From assembly GCF_006874625.1 (NCBI RefSeq), contig NZ_CP030034.1, forward strand, positions 1,054,001-1,118,000: DNA of 64,000 bases. Direction: 5' to 3'. Below the pieces are notes generated by a model. That model did not search any database. It was not told the origin of the DNA and saw nothing but the letters and a program-made list of their open reading frames with translations. Source of the DNA: Bdellovibrio sp. NC01. Its GTDB lineage: Bacteria; Bdellovibrionota; Bdellovibrionia; Bdellovibrionales; Bdellovibrionaceae. Position numbers and translations under genes: made by a program. Shown here piece by piece: positions 8,388 through 17,003 of this stretch; within the stretch, counting starts at the first letter, position 1, and each line of letters starts with the position of its first letter.

Positions 8388-8945
8388 ATGAGATTCTTGG
8401 TCTTGCTAACTATTATCTTAAGCGTTTCTTCACAGGCCCGTGCAGGTATTTTGCTTGATGTAGGTGGCGTCTATCTTTCAGATACTCTTTCAGCGTCTGC
8501 GAATTCAAGTTCAACGAAATATTCTTATAACATTGGTGCGCTCTTTAATATCTCAAAAACACTTTGGGGTGGCTGGAGTTATTTAGGCATTTCACACACG
8601 GAAACCGCTTCAGGTACGACGACTTCTTATGCGTCGATGGATACGGGGCCGACGTTGAAGTGGCAATTTGGAAAAAGTCAGAATTACAGTTTGAGTGGTA
8701 CTGTGAACATTATTTCGCGTGCGACTTATTCAAGCGGCAGCGGGTCTTCCGAAAAATGGGAAGGTATGAGTTACTGGGCAGCCTTTGGATTCATGCCCGA
8801 AGTCAGCGAAGGTTTCCATCTTGGGTGTTCCATTAACTACTTTATGGCAAGCTACACAAAAAAGACCGTCAATAACACCGAATCCAGCGCTTCCAATTCG
8901 AAGAGTTGGATCTTCCCAATGTTAAGTCTTACTAAGTCTTGGTAA
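8388..8945 (+). CDS. probable outer-membrane beta-barrel protein
   Basis: The ATG at 8388 is chosen because it opens directly into a signal peptide (cleavage near ARA-GI), giving 185 residues. In-frame codons upstream to 8316 are not signal-like. The mature part is Ser/Thr/Gly-rich with alternating strands (WGGWSYLGISHTETASG, SYNIGALFNISKTL) and ends in Trp (SLTKSW), consistent with a small barrel inserted by BAM. The family is unknown. Confidence 0.74.
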   Translation: MRFLVLLTIILSVSSQARAGILLDVGGVYLSDTLSASANSSSTKYSYNIGALFNISKTLWGGWSYLGISHTETASGTTTSYASMDTGPTLKWQFGKSQNYSLSGTVNIISRATYSSGSGSSEKWEGMSYWAAFGFMPEVSEGFHLGCSINYFMASYTKKTVNNTESSASNSKSWIFPMLSLTKSW

Positions 8946-9015
8946 CACGTCGCATTTGAATTTGAAATTACCAAAACCGCCTTGTTACAACTTTGTGGCG
9001 ACAAGGGGGTCCGCA

Positions 9016-9756
9016 ATGATTCGTTCTTTAATGTCTTTAGTATTGGCATTGGGTGTTTCTTCTTCTGCATGGGCTATGGATAAAGCCTATTTCGATATCA
9101 AAAAAGTGACTGTGACTGACGTGACTGAACAACAACCGGAATTGACTGCGGGTCAACGTACAGGTTTGTTGGACGATTGCTCTGCGCAAGCACCACAACA
9201 AGGGATTCTTATTTCTCGCACGGGGGATCCAGCAGTTGTTGGTTTGAATCCGTTGGATCAATTGCAAGTGTGGGTGGATCAAATCATCAACATCGGTAAA
9301 AAAATCTGGGCAATCGTTGAAGCTGGTAAGCCCGTTGTAAATATCAAATTGGATACAGCAAATGCCCTTCCAAAAGGTGTGCGCTGCTGGACAGACATGC
9401 AAGGTTGGGCAATGCCACAATCTAAAGTGTACAGAGTTCAATACGAAAATGCTTACGGCATGACAGTTGTTGATTTCTCTTACCGCTTGATGTTCACAGC
9501 AAACGGTAATGTGGATGGCGTTGGTAAATACATCACGAACGCAACTTTCCAACCGGCGAACTTGTCAGTAGGTTGGGGCTTCCGTTTCGACGCAACAGCA
9601 GCGATCCCTGCGGTATTCAACCAAGGAACGAAACAAGATCCTGTAGCAGGAATGCAAATGAACATGGCGTGGAGAGTGGATTCACCTCTAGCACATGAAG
9701 AATCAACAGAAAGCTACTTCGTAACTGGCGATAACAAGCTTGTAAAAATGAAGTAA
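9016..9756 (+). CDS. secreted protein of unknown function
   Basis: The ATG at 9016 has AAGGGGGT seven bases upstream and begins a signal peptide (cleavage near AWA-MD), giving 246 residues; an upstream in-frame start at 8956 lacks this. The mature protein is beta-rich with few Cys. One segment reads LNPLDQLQVWVDQIINIG, which looks like an amphipathic helix near residue 70, and the C-terminal half has strand patterns (VVDFSYRLMFTANGNVDG). Closely related proteins seem common in Bdellovibrio-type genomes, but I cannot name the family. A bidirectional terminator follows. Confidence 0.75.
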   Translation: MIRSLMSLVLALGVSSSAWAMDKAYFDIKKVTVTDVTEQQPELTAGQRTGLLDDCSAQAPQQGILISRTGDPAVVGLNPLDQLQVWVDQIINIGKKIWAIVEAGKPVVNIKLDTANALPKGVRCWTDMQGWAMPQSKVYRVQYENAYGMTVVDFSYRLMFTANGNVDGVGKYITNATFQPANLSVGWGFRFDATAAIPAVFNQGTKQDPVAGMQMNMAWRVDSPLAHEESTESYFVTGDNKLVKMK

Positions 9757-9780
9757 TACAAAGTTTGAAAAGCTAAAAAG

Positions 9781-9811
9781 AAAAAGCCTGGGCAACAACC
9801 CAGGCTTTTTT
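9781..9811. terminator. bidirectional rho-independent terminator
   Basis: AAAAAGCCTGGG and CCCAGGCTTTTT around CAACAA, lying between two convergent genes, with A and T runs on both sides. Confidence 0.9.
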
Positions 9812-9832
9812 GTTATTAAAAACCTTCTAGTC

Positions 9833-10600
9833 TTAGAAGAAGATTTTAATACCTGACCGGACCCCAGAGCGTTCAGTGAGTGTTTCACTGGTCGCTGCCG
9901 GAGTTTGATTTTTTTGGTTCTCCTTGTACCAAGCACCGAAGATGCGCAGGGCTTTGAAGTCTATGAAAGCTCCCACCTCGGTGTAATCTCCCTTCACATC
10001 TCCTAAATCATCGTTAGAAGTGGGAAGGAAATAACGATATTTTCCGTTAACTCCGAAATACTTAAAAATATAGAGTAGCAACTCGGCCTGACCGAATTGT
10101 TGGGCCAATTTGGTTTCAACAGGTTCGGTCATTTCGCGCGTGCGTAGACCGTAAGACAAAATCAACGCCGAGTTCTGCACGGAATTTCCGAAGACACGCA
10201 GATTAAATAAGCCCGTCAAATCAGTGAAATGATCTGCGGCGTTGTGTTCGTATTCGGCACTTAGGCCCACTAATTGCGCCCAGCCTGCGATCTCGCCTGA
10301 ATAGGAGATATGCGAAGTTTTGTCGGTGCCGTCGTGAAGATCAGTTTGATAAGAAAGGTAAGAGGCCCCAAGCATAAACTCAAATGGAGACGGAGAGTTC
10401 ATGGAAAGCCACATATCCATTTGGCGATTGCGGTCTTTTATCGCAAGCCAATCTGAAAGCGACCATCTGCCTTGTTCTCGAGCAGCGGTCCGTTTGGTGA
10501 AGTCATAGTCCGAAATCCAATGGCTCGAGCTTCCAGCGGCCGCTGGCAGGGCCAAAAAGACGATAATGCATGACAGAAGCAGGGATGAAAATCTGGACAT
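9833..10600 (-). CDS. probable outer-membrane or periplasmic barrel protein
   Basis: 255 residues. A signal peptide (cleavage near AAA-GS) is followed by a polar segment and then repeating strands (FEFMLGASYLSYQTDL, AWAQ-type and LRIFGAWYKENQ segments), ending in Phe-Phe (GIKIFF). This fits a beta-barrel outer-membrane protein. It is divergent from lgt and the two starts are only ~80 bases apart, so their promoters must overlap. The family is not recognised. Confidence 0.74.
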   Translation of the reverse strand: MSRFSSLLLSCIIVFLALPAAAGSSSHWISDYDFTKRTAAREQGRWSLSDWLAIKDRNRQMDMWLSMNSPSPFEFMLGASYLSYQTDLHDGTDKTSHISYSGEIAGWAQLVGLSAEYEHNAADHFTDLTGLFNLRVFGNSVQNSALILSYGLRTREMTEPVETKLAQQFGQAELLLYIFKYFGVNGKYRYFLPTSNDDLGDVKGDYTEVGAFIDFKALRIFGAWYKENQKNQTPAATSETLTERSGVRSGIKIFF

Positions 10601-10683
10601 AGTCCCATTTTCCGTCTTTATTGGGGCATCGTCTAAAACTTCCCATTTTGATACGGGAAAATTGTCTCAAAGAGGTATGGACT

Positions 10684-11742
10684 GTGGTTCATGATTTAGA
10701 TCCATTTGCACTTAGAATTTCCGGCGACTTTGGTATCCGTTGGTACGGATTATCTTACATGATGGGCTTCATTTGTGCCTATCTTATGATCAAGTGGTTG
10801 GCATCGAAGCAACGCTCTGGTCTGACGCCGCAAATGGTTGGCGACTTTGTTACTTACGGTGCGATCGGCACTTTGGTGGGCGGTCGTTTGGGTTACGTGA
10901 TTTTCTACGGCCCGGATCTTTTCTTGAAATTTAAATCAGCGTTCCCATTCTGGGGTGTGCTTGCAGTCAATGAAGGCGGCATGGCCAGCCACGGCGGTAT
11001 GATCGGTATCGTGGTTGCGTGTTTGTTGTTCGCGCGTAAGTACTCTGTGAATGCTTTGTACTTGTTTGACTTGGTTGCTGTATCAGGTCCTATCGGTGTG
11101 TTCTTTGGTCGTATCGCAAACTTCATCAATGGTGAACTTGTCGGTCGTCCGTGCGATCCTTCATTCCCGTTGGCTGTGAAATTCCCACAAGACATTTACT
11201 TGTGGCCAGCACAAGAGTTCAATCGTTTGGGTGAACTTTCTTCTGTGACTGAAAAAATCGGAATCTCTCGCGATCAATGGTTAGAGCTTGTTGGCAAATT
11301 CCATTTGGATAACGGCGCACGCGAAACTGTGTATGCAACTTTGAACAAAATCGTTGAAGCGATTCAAAACGGCAACACGGCAGCGAAGGAAGCGATTGCT
11401 CCACTTCTAACTCCACGTTATCCGTCGCAATTGTTTGCGGCCGTGGGCGAGGGTTTGTTTGTATTCTTGTTCCTGTTCATCTTGTGGAGAAAACCCCGTA
11501 AGCCAGGATTCATCGCAGCGACTTTCGTTTTGTTGTATGCCATCGTTCGTATCGTGGATGAACACTTCCGTATGCCTGATGCACAAATCGGTTTCCAATG
11601 GTTGGGACTGACTCGTGGTCAGTGGTTAAGTGCCGCGATGTTTGTCGTCGGTTTGATTTTAATGTTCGTTTGGACTCGTGCATCTTCATTGAAGATCCCT
11701 GGGTGGGGACGCGGGCAAAATATCAAATTAAATAGAAAGTAA
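10684..11742 (+). CDS. lgt: prolipoprotein diacylglyceryl transferase Lgt
   Basis: 352 residues from GTG 10684, which has AGAGG eight bases upstream and begins VHDLDPFALRISGDFGIRWYG, the usual Lgt N-terminus. Upstream in-frame codons to 10621 are unlikely to be translated. The inner-membrane enzyme transfers diacylglycerol to the lipobox Cys. Signature motifs are present: GGMASHGGMIG (with the essential His) and GRIANFINGELVGR. Lgt is normally 260-300 residues. Here a ~65-residue polar helical insertion lies between the WPAQEFNRL segment and PRYPSQLFAAVGEG (about residues 180-245). Several lipoproteins in this window are its likely substrates. Confidence 0.95.
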   Translation: MVHDLDPFALRISGDFGIRWYGLSYMMGFICAYLMIKWLASKQRSGLTPQMVGDFVTYGAIGTLVGGRLGYVIFYGPDLFLKFKSAFPFWGVLAVNEGGMASHGGMIGIVVACLLFARKYSVNALYLFDLVAVSGPIGVFFGRIANFINGELVGRPCDPSFPLAVKFPQDIYLWPAQEFNRLGELSSVTEKIGISRDQWLELVGKFHLDNGARETVYATLNKIVEAIQNGNTAAKEAIAPLLTPRYPSQLFAAVGEGLFVFLFLFILWRKPRKPGFIAATFVLLYAIVRIVDEHFRMPDAQIGFQWLGLTRGQWLSAAMFVVGLILMFVWTRASSLKIPGWGRGQNIKLNRK

Positions 11743-11750
11743 TTCGGCGG

Positions 11751-11801
11751 TAGCCGGCAGAGCTGGAGCGCCGGAAGGCGCGCAAGCTGAAGCATCGGCT
11801 A
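11751..11801 (+). promoter_or_regulatory. nested hairpin leader before a periplasmic binding protein gene
   Basis: Three nested stems are visible: TAGCCG with CGGCTA outside, AGCT with AGCT, and GCGCC-GGAA-GGCGC inside. The structure ends nine bases before the ATG at 11810. It could control translation, end the lgt transcript, or be a REP-like repeat; there is no T-run. Confidence 0.5.
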
Positions 11802-11809
11802 GGGAAGTC

Positions 11810-12565
11810 ATGATTCTTAAATATGTGTTAATAGTTTTTATTTTCGCCGCAAGCTCGTCAGCGTTTGCATTGAAAAAAGAGTTAAAAGCCATCGTTTATA
11901 ATTTCCCTCCACACATCTATGCGGAAAATGCAGATGGCAGCAGCGCCGTTCCAACGGGTGCAAGTGTCGACTTCTTTAATCAGTATTTAAATTCTAAAAA
12001 GAAATTTGAAGTGAAGTGGGTAGCGGCACCCTTTGCACGCGTGATAGCCGACCTTGAGCATAACAAAGCCGATATTGCCTTCGTGATCGTGAAAGATGCA
12101 GAACGAGAAAAGATCATGCGTTTTTCATCGGTGGGTTTAGCAAAATCTCATCCTGCTGTTGTGGTTATGAAGAATTCCCCACTAAAAGAAATCAAATCAA
12201 TGTCGGATCTAAAAGGGTGGACGTTGGGTTACACAGCCCTTGTCCATGTTCCTTCAGTGTTTAAAGAGATGGGTGTGAAATTCGATGCCCTGACTGGTAC
12301 GGATTCGCGCGAGCGTAATTTGGAAAGATTGCGTTTAAAGAAAATCGATGGCGTTTATGTTCCGACGTCGTATGGGGCAGAGGAATTGCTGCGCTCGCTT
12401 GATCCCAAAGATGAATTCCGCGTGGTGCCCGTGGCTCGAGAAGTTGAATTGTACGTGGCCTTCAGCAAAACACTGGATGAAGAAACTTATCAGCACTTAA
12501 ATAAGTTGATTGAGCAACATCACGACGACTATCAAGCTCTGCTGCGTAAATACAGTACGCCATAA
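11810..12565 (+). CDS. periplasmic substrate-binding protein (SBP_bac_3-like)
   Basis: 251 residues with an N-terminal signal peptide (cleavage near AFA-LK). The fold pattern matches family 3 solute-binding proteins: KAIVYNFPPHIYAEN, then ASVDFFNQYL, the DLEHNKADIAFVIV segment, and a hinge-like DLKGWTLGYTALVHVP. No ABC permease or ATPase lies beside it, so it may serve a distant transporter or act as a sensor. The ligand (amino acid or other small molecule) cannot be read from the sequence. It has its own terminator. Confidence 0.82.
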   Translation: MILKYVLIVFIFAASSSAFALKKELKAIVYNFPPHIYAENADGSSAVPTGASVDFFNQYLNSKKKFEVKWVAAPFARVIADLEHNKADIAFVIVKDAEREKIMRFSSVGLAKSHPAVVVMKNSPLKEIKSMSDLKGWTLGYTALVHVPSVFKEMGVKFDALTGTDSRERNLERLRLKKIDGVYVPTSYGAEELLRSLDPKDEFRVVPVAREVELYVAFSKTLDEETYQHLNKLIEQHHDDYQALLRKYSTP

Positions 12566-12598
12566 AAAAAGAGCAGCTTTAGGGGCTGCTCTTTTTTT
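12564..12598. terminator. bidirectional terminator between convergent genes
   Basis: AAAAAAAGAGCAGC and GCTGCTCTTTTTTT form a 7-bp GC-rich stem with A and T runs on the two sides; it lies between the binding-protein gene and hisS. Confidence 0.9.
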
Positions 12599-12620
12599 GA
12601 AAAATCTGAAATTTTAAAAA

Positions 12621-13865
12621 CTAAAATTTGTACGTAAGCAATTCTGCGCGAGGGATGACGACTTGTTCGCCCGTGCCGAAGTTCTTCACTGTGATTTGCG
12701 AAGCTTTCACTTCAGACTCACCTAAGATCAAAGCGTAGTTCGCACCCAGCCTATTTGCTTTTTGCATTTTCTTGCCCATTTTACCTGACAAGATATTTTC
12801 GGCTTTGATTCCACGAGAACGAATTTCGTGAGCGACTTTGACACTTTCAGTTTCGCCAGCATCATCCGCACCGATGATTGCAATCATCAGTTCTTGCTTG
12901 ATCGCCAATTCTTTCGGAGTCAAATCAGCCAAACGATCAATACCCGCAGCCCAACCCACGCCCGGAGTTTTCGGACCACCCATTGTTTCAATCAAACCAT
13001 CGTAACGACCGCCCGCAAGCACAGTGCCTTGCGCGCCCAATTTCGTTGTCGTGAATTCAAAAACAGTGTGGCAGTAGTAATCAAGACCACGCACCAAGTG
13101 CGAGTTCACTTTGTATGGAATGCCTAGGCGCTCAATACCCGAGATCACTTGATTAAAGAAATTTTTAGAAGTTTCGTTTAAGTACTGCTCAAGTTTGGGA
13201 GCATTTTCATTCAGCTTCTTATCGCCTTCATCTTTTGAATCTAAAATGCGCAGCGGATTTTTTTCTAAACGCATTTTGCTGTCGGCAGACAACTGTTCTT
13301 GATGAGCAGAGAAATAAGCAACCAAAGCGTCACGGTAAGCGGCACGGCTTTCCGCATCGCCCAGAGTGTTGATTTCAAGAGTGCACTCGGAAGAGATACC
13401 GATCTTTTGTAACAGGTCCCACGCAAGCGCGATGCACTCGACGTCAGCCAAAGGGGATTCAAAACCTAGACATTCTGCGCCTAATTGGAAGAATTGGCGG
13501 TAGCGACCTTTTTGCGGTCTCTCATATCGAAACATCGGTCCAGAATAGTAGAATTTTAATGGAAGCAACTGGCTCATGCCTTCAGAGATAAATGCGCGAG
13601 CCACACCCGCTGTGCCCTCAGGTCTGAGAGTTAAGCTTTCGCCGCCACGATCTGTAAAATCGTAAGTCTCTTTATTCACAACATCGGAAGTTTCGCCTAA
13701 AGTGCGGTGAAAAACGTCAGAAAATTCAAAAATCGGGGTTTCAATTTCACCGAAACCGTAAAGCAAGGCTTTCTCATAGGCTGATTGTTCGACAAAACGG
13801 AAAACAAGATTGTCTTCTGGTAGAAGGTCTCTTGTGCCACGAACTTTTTGAATTTTCCCACTCAT
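12621..13865 (-). CDS. hisS: histidyl-tRNA synthetase
   Basis: 414 residues from the ATG at 13865 (AAAGGG upstream, beginning [19 protein letters not shown]). Class II motifs are present: motif 2 [15 protein letters not shown], the histidine-specific [15 protein letters not shown], and motif 3 [12 protein letters not shown]-terminal anticodon-binding domain follows (about 325-414). It charges tRNA-His in the cytoplasm. It is divergent from the zinc-cluster genes and has no close operon partner. Confidence 0.97.
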   Translation of the reverse strand: MSGKIQKVRGTRDLLPEDNLVFRFVEQSAYEKALLYGFGEIETPIFEFSDVFHRTLGETSDVVNKETYDFTDRGGESLTLRPEGTAGVARAFISEGMSQLLPLKFYYSGPMFRYERPQKGRYRQFFQLGAECLGFESPLADVECIALAWDLLQKIGISSECTLEINTLGDAESRAAYRDALVAYFSAHQEQLSADSKMRLEKNPLRILDSKDEGDKKLNENAPKLEQYLNETSKNFFNQVISGIERLGIPYKVNSHLVRGLDYYCHTVFEFTTTKLGAQGTVLAGGRYDGLIETMGGPKTPGVGWAAGIDRLADLTPKELAIKQELMIAIIGADDAGETESVKVAHEIRSRGIKAENILSGKMGKKMQKANRLGANYALILGESEVKASQITVKNFGTGEQVVIPRAELLTYKF

Positions 13866-13976
13866 AATTTGCACCCTTTATGGTTCGACTCTCTAGGTAT
13901 AACAGAGGACTCTTTATCAGGCAAAGCTATTGCCAAAGGGGTTGCAAATGCAGGCCCGCAGGTTTTAAATAGATAT

Positions 13977-14426
13977 ATGAAGAATTGGCTTATCGGTGGT
14001 ATTTTCATTCTTGCTGTGGTTCTTGGCGCAGTGATCTATCAAAACTTTGGTGGCTCGACAGCAGTGCTTTCGGGTGCAGAGTTGGATTGGCGTCAATTAA
14101 GCGAGATGGACTACATCACGGGGAAAGCTCCGAAAGAACTGGAAGCCTTGAACGGCAAGCCAGTAAAAATCCCGGGTTTCATGGTGCCGCTGGAAGATGA
14201 TCAACGCGCGGTCACAGAGTTTTTATTGGTACCGAATGCACAAGCTTGCATTCACGTGCCTCCTCCACCTCCGAATCAAATGGTTTATGTGAAAATGAAA
14301 AAGGGCACGGCATCGGTTGTGGAACCGATCTGGGTTTATGGCACTTTCAATATAGTTACGAAAAATTCTCAGTATGGTGACGCATCTTTCGAAATTATCG
14401 GGGAAGGCGTCGAACTTTATAAGTAA
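13977..14426 (+). CDS. DUF3299-type membrane-anchored protein of a zinc-uptake-like cluster
   Basis: 149 residues from the ATG at 13977, which opens directly into a transmembrane or signal anchor (NWLIGGIFILAVVLGAVIY). In-frame codons further upstream overlap the hisS start region and are less likely. The soluble part has the pattern seen in DUF3299 proteins: a central LNGKPVKIPGFMVPLEDD, then the NAQACIHVPPPPPNQMV segment with one Cys and His, then a WVYGTF strand. It is followed by a ZrgA-like protein, an ABC ATPase and an ABC permease, the company DUF3299 proteins keep in the vibrio Zrg zinc system. A role as a periplasmic accessory in metal uptake is inferred. Confidence 0.78.
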   Translation: MKNWLIGGIFILAVVLGAVIYQNFGGSTAVLSGAELDWRQLSEMDYITGKAPKELEALNGKPVKIPGFMVPLEDDQRAVTEFLLVPNAQACIHVPPPPPNQMVYVKMKKGTASVVEPIWVYGTFNIVTKNSQYGDASFEIIGEGVELYK

Positions 14427-14446
14427 CATTTAGCACGGAGGGTCTT

Positions 14447-14935
14447 ATGCTTTTAAAAGCATTTCTTTTCTCGGCCATGGCATTGGCGGCAGGGCGCGAA
14501 GAAAAAGCACACGTTCACGGGGCCGCTCATCTAGGTATTGCACTCGAAGGCAAAAACGGCAAAATTGAATTCCATGTTCCAGCATCATCGATATATGGCT
14601 TCGAATATGCTGCTAAATCGGCTGCTGATAAAAAGGCCAAAGAGAAGGGCCTGCAAAAGTTTGAAGATAAAATCGCGGAGATGATTGTTTTTGATCCCAC
14701 ATTAAAGTGCGAGATCAAAAAAGACATGTACGAAGTCGATCAACGCGATAATCACGCAGACGTCGAGTACGAATTCCGCGTAACTTGTGAAAAACCGCCG
14801 ATGGGGACAAGTGTAATGATTGATGTTGCCAAAGTATTCCCGCGCATCAAGGCAGTTCAGGTTGACGTTTTGGGTGATGGAGTTCAAAAATCGGTAGAGA
14901 TCAAGAAAAGTGGAGAATCTATTGAGCTCAAATAA
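14447..14935 (+). CDS. ZrgA-like zinc-binding protein (DUF2796)
   Basis: 162 residues with GGAGGG six bases before the ATG. A short signal peptide (about residues 1-16) is followed by the DUF2796 pattern: a His motif KAHVHGAAHLGIALEGK near the N-terminus, then HVPASSIYGFEYAAKSAADK, and a second His motif NHADVEYEFRVTCE. In vibrios ZrgA is the periplasmic zinc-binding part of an ABC-type uptake system. The His motifs here fit metal binding. It overlaps the ATPase gene that follows. No Zur box was recognised upstream. Confidence 0.82.
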   Translation: MLLKAFLFSAMALAAGREEKAHVHGAAHLGIALEGKNGKIEFHVPASSIYGFEYAAKSAADKKAKEKGLQKFEDKIAEMIVFDPTLKCEIKKDMYEVDQRDNHADVEYEFRVTCEKPPMGTSVMIDVAKVFPRIKAVQVDVLGDGVQKSVEIKKSGESIELK

Positions 14936-15614
14936 CGCCCTGATTGAAATTAAAGATCTGCACTTCACTTACGATGGGCAGTCCAAGCCTACGTTAGCGA
15001 TTCCAGATTTTTCTGTTTCAAAAGGCGAAGAGCTTTTCCTTTATGGTCCGAGTGGTACCGGTAAGACGACTTTGCTTGAATGTCTTGCTGGAGTATTGAA
15101 ACCTACTTCCGGTTCTTTAAAAATTCTTGGTCAAGAGATGACATCCATGTCGTCTGCGGCACGCGATGCCTTCCGTGCGCAACACATGGGCTATGTCTTC
15201 CAAAGCTTCAATTTAATTCCTTATCTTTCTGTTCGCGAAAACATCGAGTTGCCACTTCATCTAAGTGCTGCGCGCAAAGCCCGCTTGGGCAGTGTGGATA
15301 CAGAGATGGTGATCCGCGCTTTGTGCGGCAATCTTGGCATCGGCGATTTGCTGGAAAAGAAAGTGACTGAATTAAGTGTGGGTCAACAACAGCGTGTCGC
15401 GGTCGCGCGGGCGCTATTGGGTAAGCCCGATCTATTGCTTGCGGATGAACCTACATCGGCATTGGATGCCGATCACCGCGAGAAGTTTTTAAAATTGTTA
15501 TTTGAGTTAGCTGAATTGTACGGAACGACTGTTGTGTTTGTCTCCCATGATCGCAGCATTGAAAATCTCTTCTCTAGAACTCTTTCTTTGCAAACAATCA
15601 ACAGGACCCAGTGA
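14922..15614 (+). CDS. ABC transporter ATP-binding protein (MacB/LolD type)
   Basis: 230 residues from TTG 14922, chosen because GGAG lies six bases upstream; a GTG at 14910 gives four extra residues. Walker A is GPSGTGKTT, the Q-loop is near YVFQSFNLIPYLS, the signature is LSVGQQQRVAVARAL, Walker B is LLLADEPTSALD and the H-loop is VFVSHD. This is the MacB/LolD class of ATPase that drives FtsX-type permeases. It pairs with the permease whose start overlaps its stop. The upstream ZrgA-like gene overlaps it by 14 bases, so the set is one translationally coupled operon. Confidence 0.92.
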   Translation: MSSNNALIEIKDLHFTYDGQSKPTLAIPDFSVSKGEELFLYGPSGTGKTTLLECLAGVLKPTSGSLKILGQEMTSMSSAARDAFRAQHMGYVFQSFNLIPYLSVRENIELPLHLSAARKARLGSVDTEMVIRALCGNLGIGDLLEKKVTELSVGQQQRVAVARALLGKPDLLLADEPTSALDADHREKFLKLLFELAELYGTTVVFVSHDRSIENLFSRTLSLQTINRTQ

Positions 15615-16879
15615 TGGTTTTATTCAATCTTGCTCTTAAATCTTTGAAAAACCGCGCTTTCGCTACAACTTTGACGGTGATCTCGATCGCCCTCAGTGTG
15701 GCGCTTTTGATTTCTGTTGAAAGAGCAAAACGTGCGGCGGAAGAAGGTTTCACACAAACCGTGAGCAAGACCGATCTTATCGTGGGCGCACGAAGCGGTT
15801 CATTGCAACTGCTTCTTTATACTGTGTTCAACATGGGAACTGCGACAAACAACGTGTCGTGGGAATCTTATCAAGAAATTAAGAAAAATCCTGCGATTGA
15901 GTGGACGATTCCTTATTCGTTAGGTGACGCCCATAAAGGTTTCCGCGTTGTCGGAACGACAGAAGATTTCTTCAGACACTATCACTATCGCGGCAGCCGA
16001 AATGTTGAGTTGCAAGCGGGCCACGGACTGCAAGGCCTGTGGGATGTGGTGATTGGTTCTGATGTGGCTCGTTCACTTCGTCACTCGATTGGTGATCGCA
16101 TTGTGATTTCCCATGGTGTGACAAAGGGTGAAGGTGTTGTCGATCATGAAGACAAACCGTTTGAAGTCGTTGGTATTTTGGCGCCAACGGGCACGCCACT
16201 AGATCGTGCGGTTTATATTTCTCTTGAAGGTATGGAAGCTTTGCACATTGATTGGCAAAACGGTGCGATGCCGACGAAAGCCACGATGATTCCTGCTGCG
16301 CAGATCAAAAAAGAAGACTTAAAAATCCATGCGATCACTTCATTCTTTGTCGGCGCAAAATCACGTCTGGATACTTTGAAGCTTCAACGTCAAATCAATG
16401 ACTACAAAGACGAGCCATTGATGGCGATCATTCCAGGTGTTGCGTTAAGCGAACTGTGGGGCGGTCTTTCTTACGCAGAAAATGTGTTAAGAATTGTTTC
16501 GTGGATGGTTGTGCTTGTTGGTTTCATGGCGATGTTGATCGCGTTGACAACGACATTGAACGAACGCCGTCGTGAAATGGCGATCTTGCGTGCCGTTGGT
16601 GCGAAGTCGTCACATATCTTAGGTCTTCTGGTTTTTGAATCGGCATTGTTGACGGTCTTGGGAATTGCACTAGGTATTGTCATTTCAGTGGGCGCGATGG
16701 CGATTTTGAAGCCGTGGATCGAAAACGAATTTGGTTTGTACCTATCAGGTCCGGTGATGACGCACACAGAATGGTTGTTCATTGCGATTACTTTCGTGGG
16801 TGGAACAGTGATCGGTTTGATTCCAGCGTTGCGTGCGCAGAAGCTTGCGTTGAAAGATGGTCTTTCTGTAAAACTGTAG
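15614..16879 (+). CDS. ABC transporter permease (MacB/FtsX type)
   Basis: 421 residues. The ATG at 15614 (TGATG overlap with the ATPase stop) has AGGA about seven bases upstream; a GTG three bases earlier is possible. An N-terminal membrane segment (about 15-35) is followed by a ~240-residue periplasmic domain (KTDLIVGARSGSLQLLLYTV) and three C-terminal membrane segments (about 290-420) with the FtsX-like LNERRREMAILRAVGAK motif. With the ATPase it should form a mechanotransmission ABC complex. The neighbouring ZrgA-like and DUF3299 proteins suggest zinc, while lipoprotein or drug export are alternatives for this class. Confidence 0.9.
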   Translation: MVLFNLALKSLKNRAFATTLTVISIALSVALLISVERAKRAAEEGFTQTVSKTDLIVGARSGSLQLLLYTVFNMGTATNNVSWESYQEIKKNPAIEWTIPYSLGDAHKGFRVVGTTEDFFRHYHYRGSRNVELQAGHGLQGLWDVVIGSDVARSLRHSIGDRIVISHGVTKGEGVVDHEDKPFEVVGILAPTGTPLDRAVYISLEGMEALHIDWQNGAMPTKATMIPAAQIKKEDLKIHAITSFFVGAKSRLDTLKLQRQINDYKDEPLMAIIPGVALSELWGGLSYAENVLRIVSWMVVLVGFMAMLIALTTTLNERRREMAILRAVGAKSSHILGLLVFESALLTVLGIALGIVISVGAMAILKPWIENEFGLYLSGPVMTHTEWLFIAITFVGGTVIGLIPALRAQKLALKDGLSVKL

Positions 16880-16908
16880 TCGGGATTTGCTCCTGCCTCT
16901 GTCGACCC

Positions 16909-16936
16909 TTAACACAACCCTGACATTTTCCTAACA
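16909..16936 (+). promoter_or_regulatory. Pho box: three direct hexamer repeats with an 11-bp period
   Basis: TTAACA, CTGACA and CTAACA are separated by five bases each, exactly one helical turn apart, in the pstS leader. This fits PhoB/PhoP binding sites, which are direct repeats with an 11-bp period. The gene served is the phosphate-binding protein. Confidence 0.75.
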
Positions 16937-17003
16937 CTTCGTGAATTTGCTCTCTTATCCTAACTCTTGTTACGTTTCCTTCATAAAGAGGAGAGATAAG
17001 CTC

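Noticed and set aside
12828-13127. 99-codon plus-strand frame within hisS
   Set aside because: It is the complement of conserved hisS coding sequence and has no independent support.
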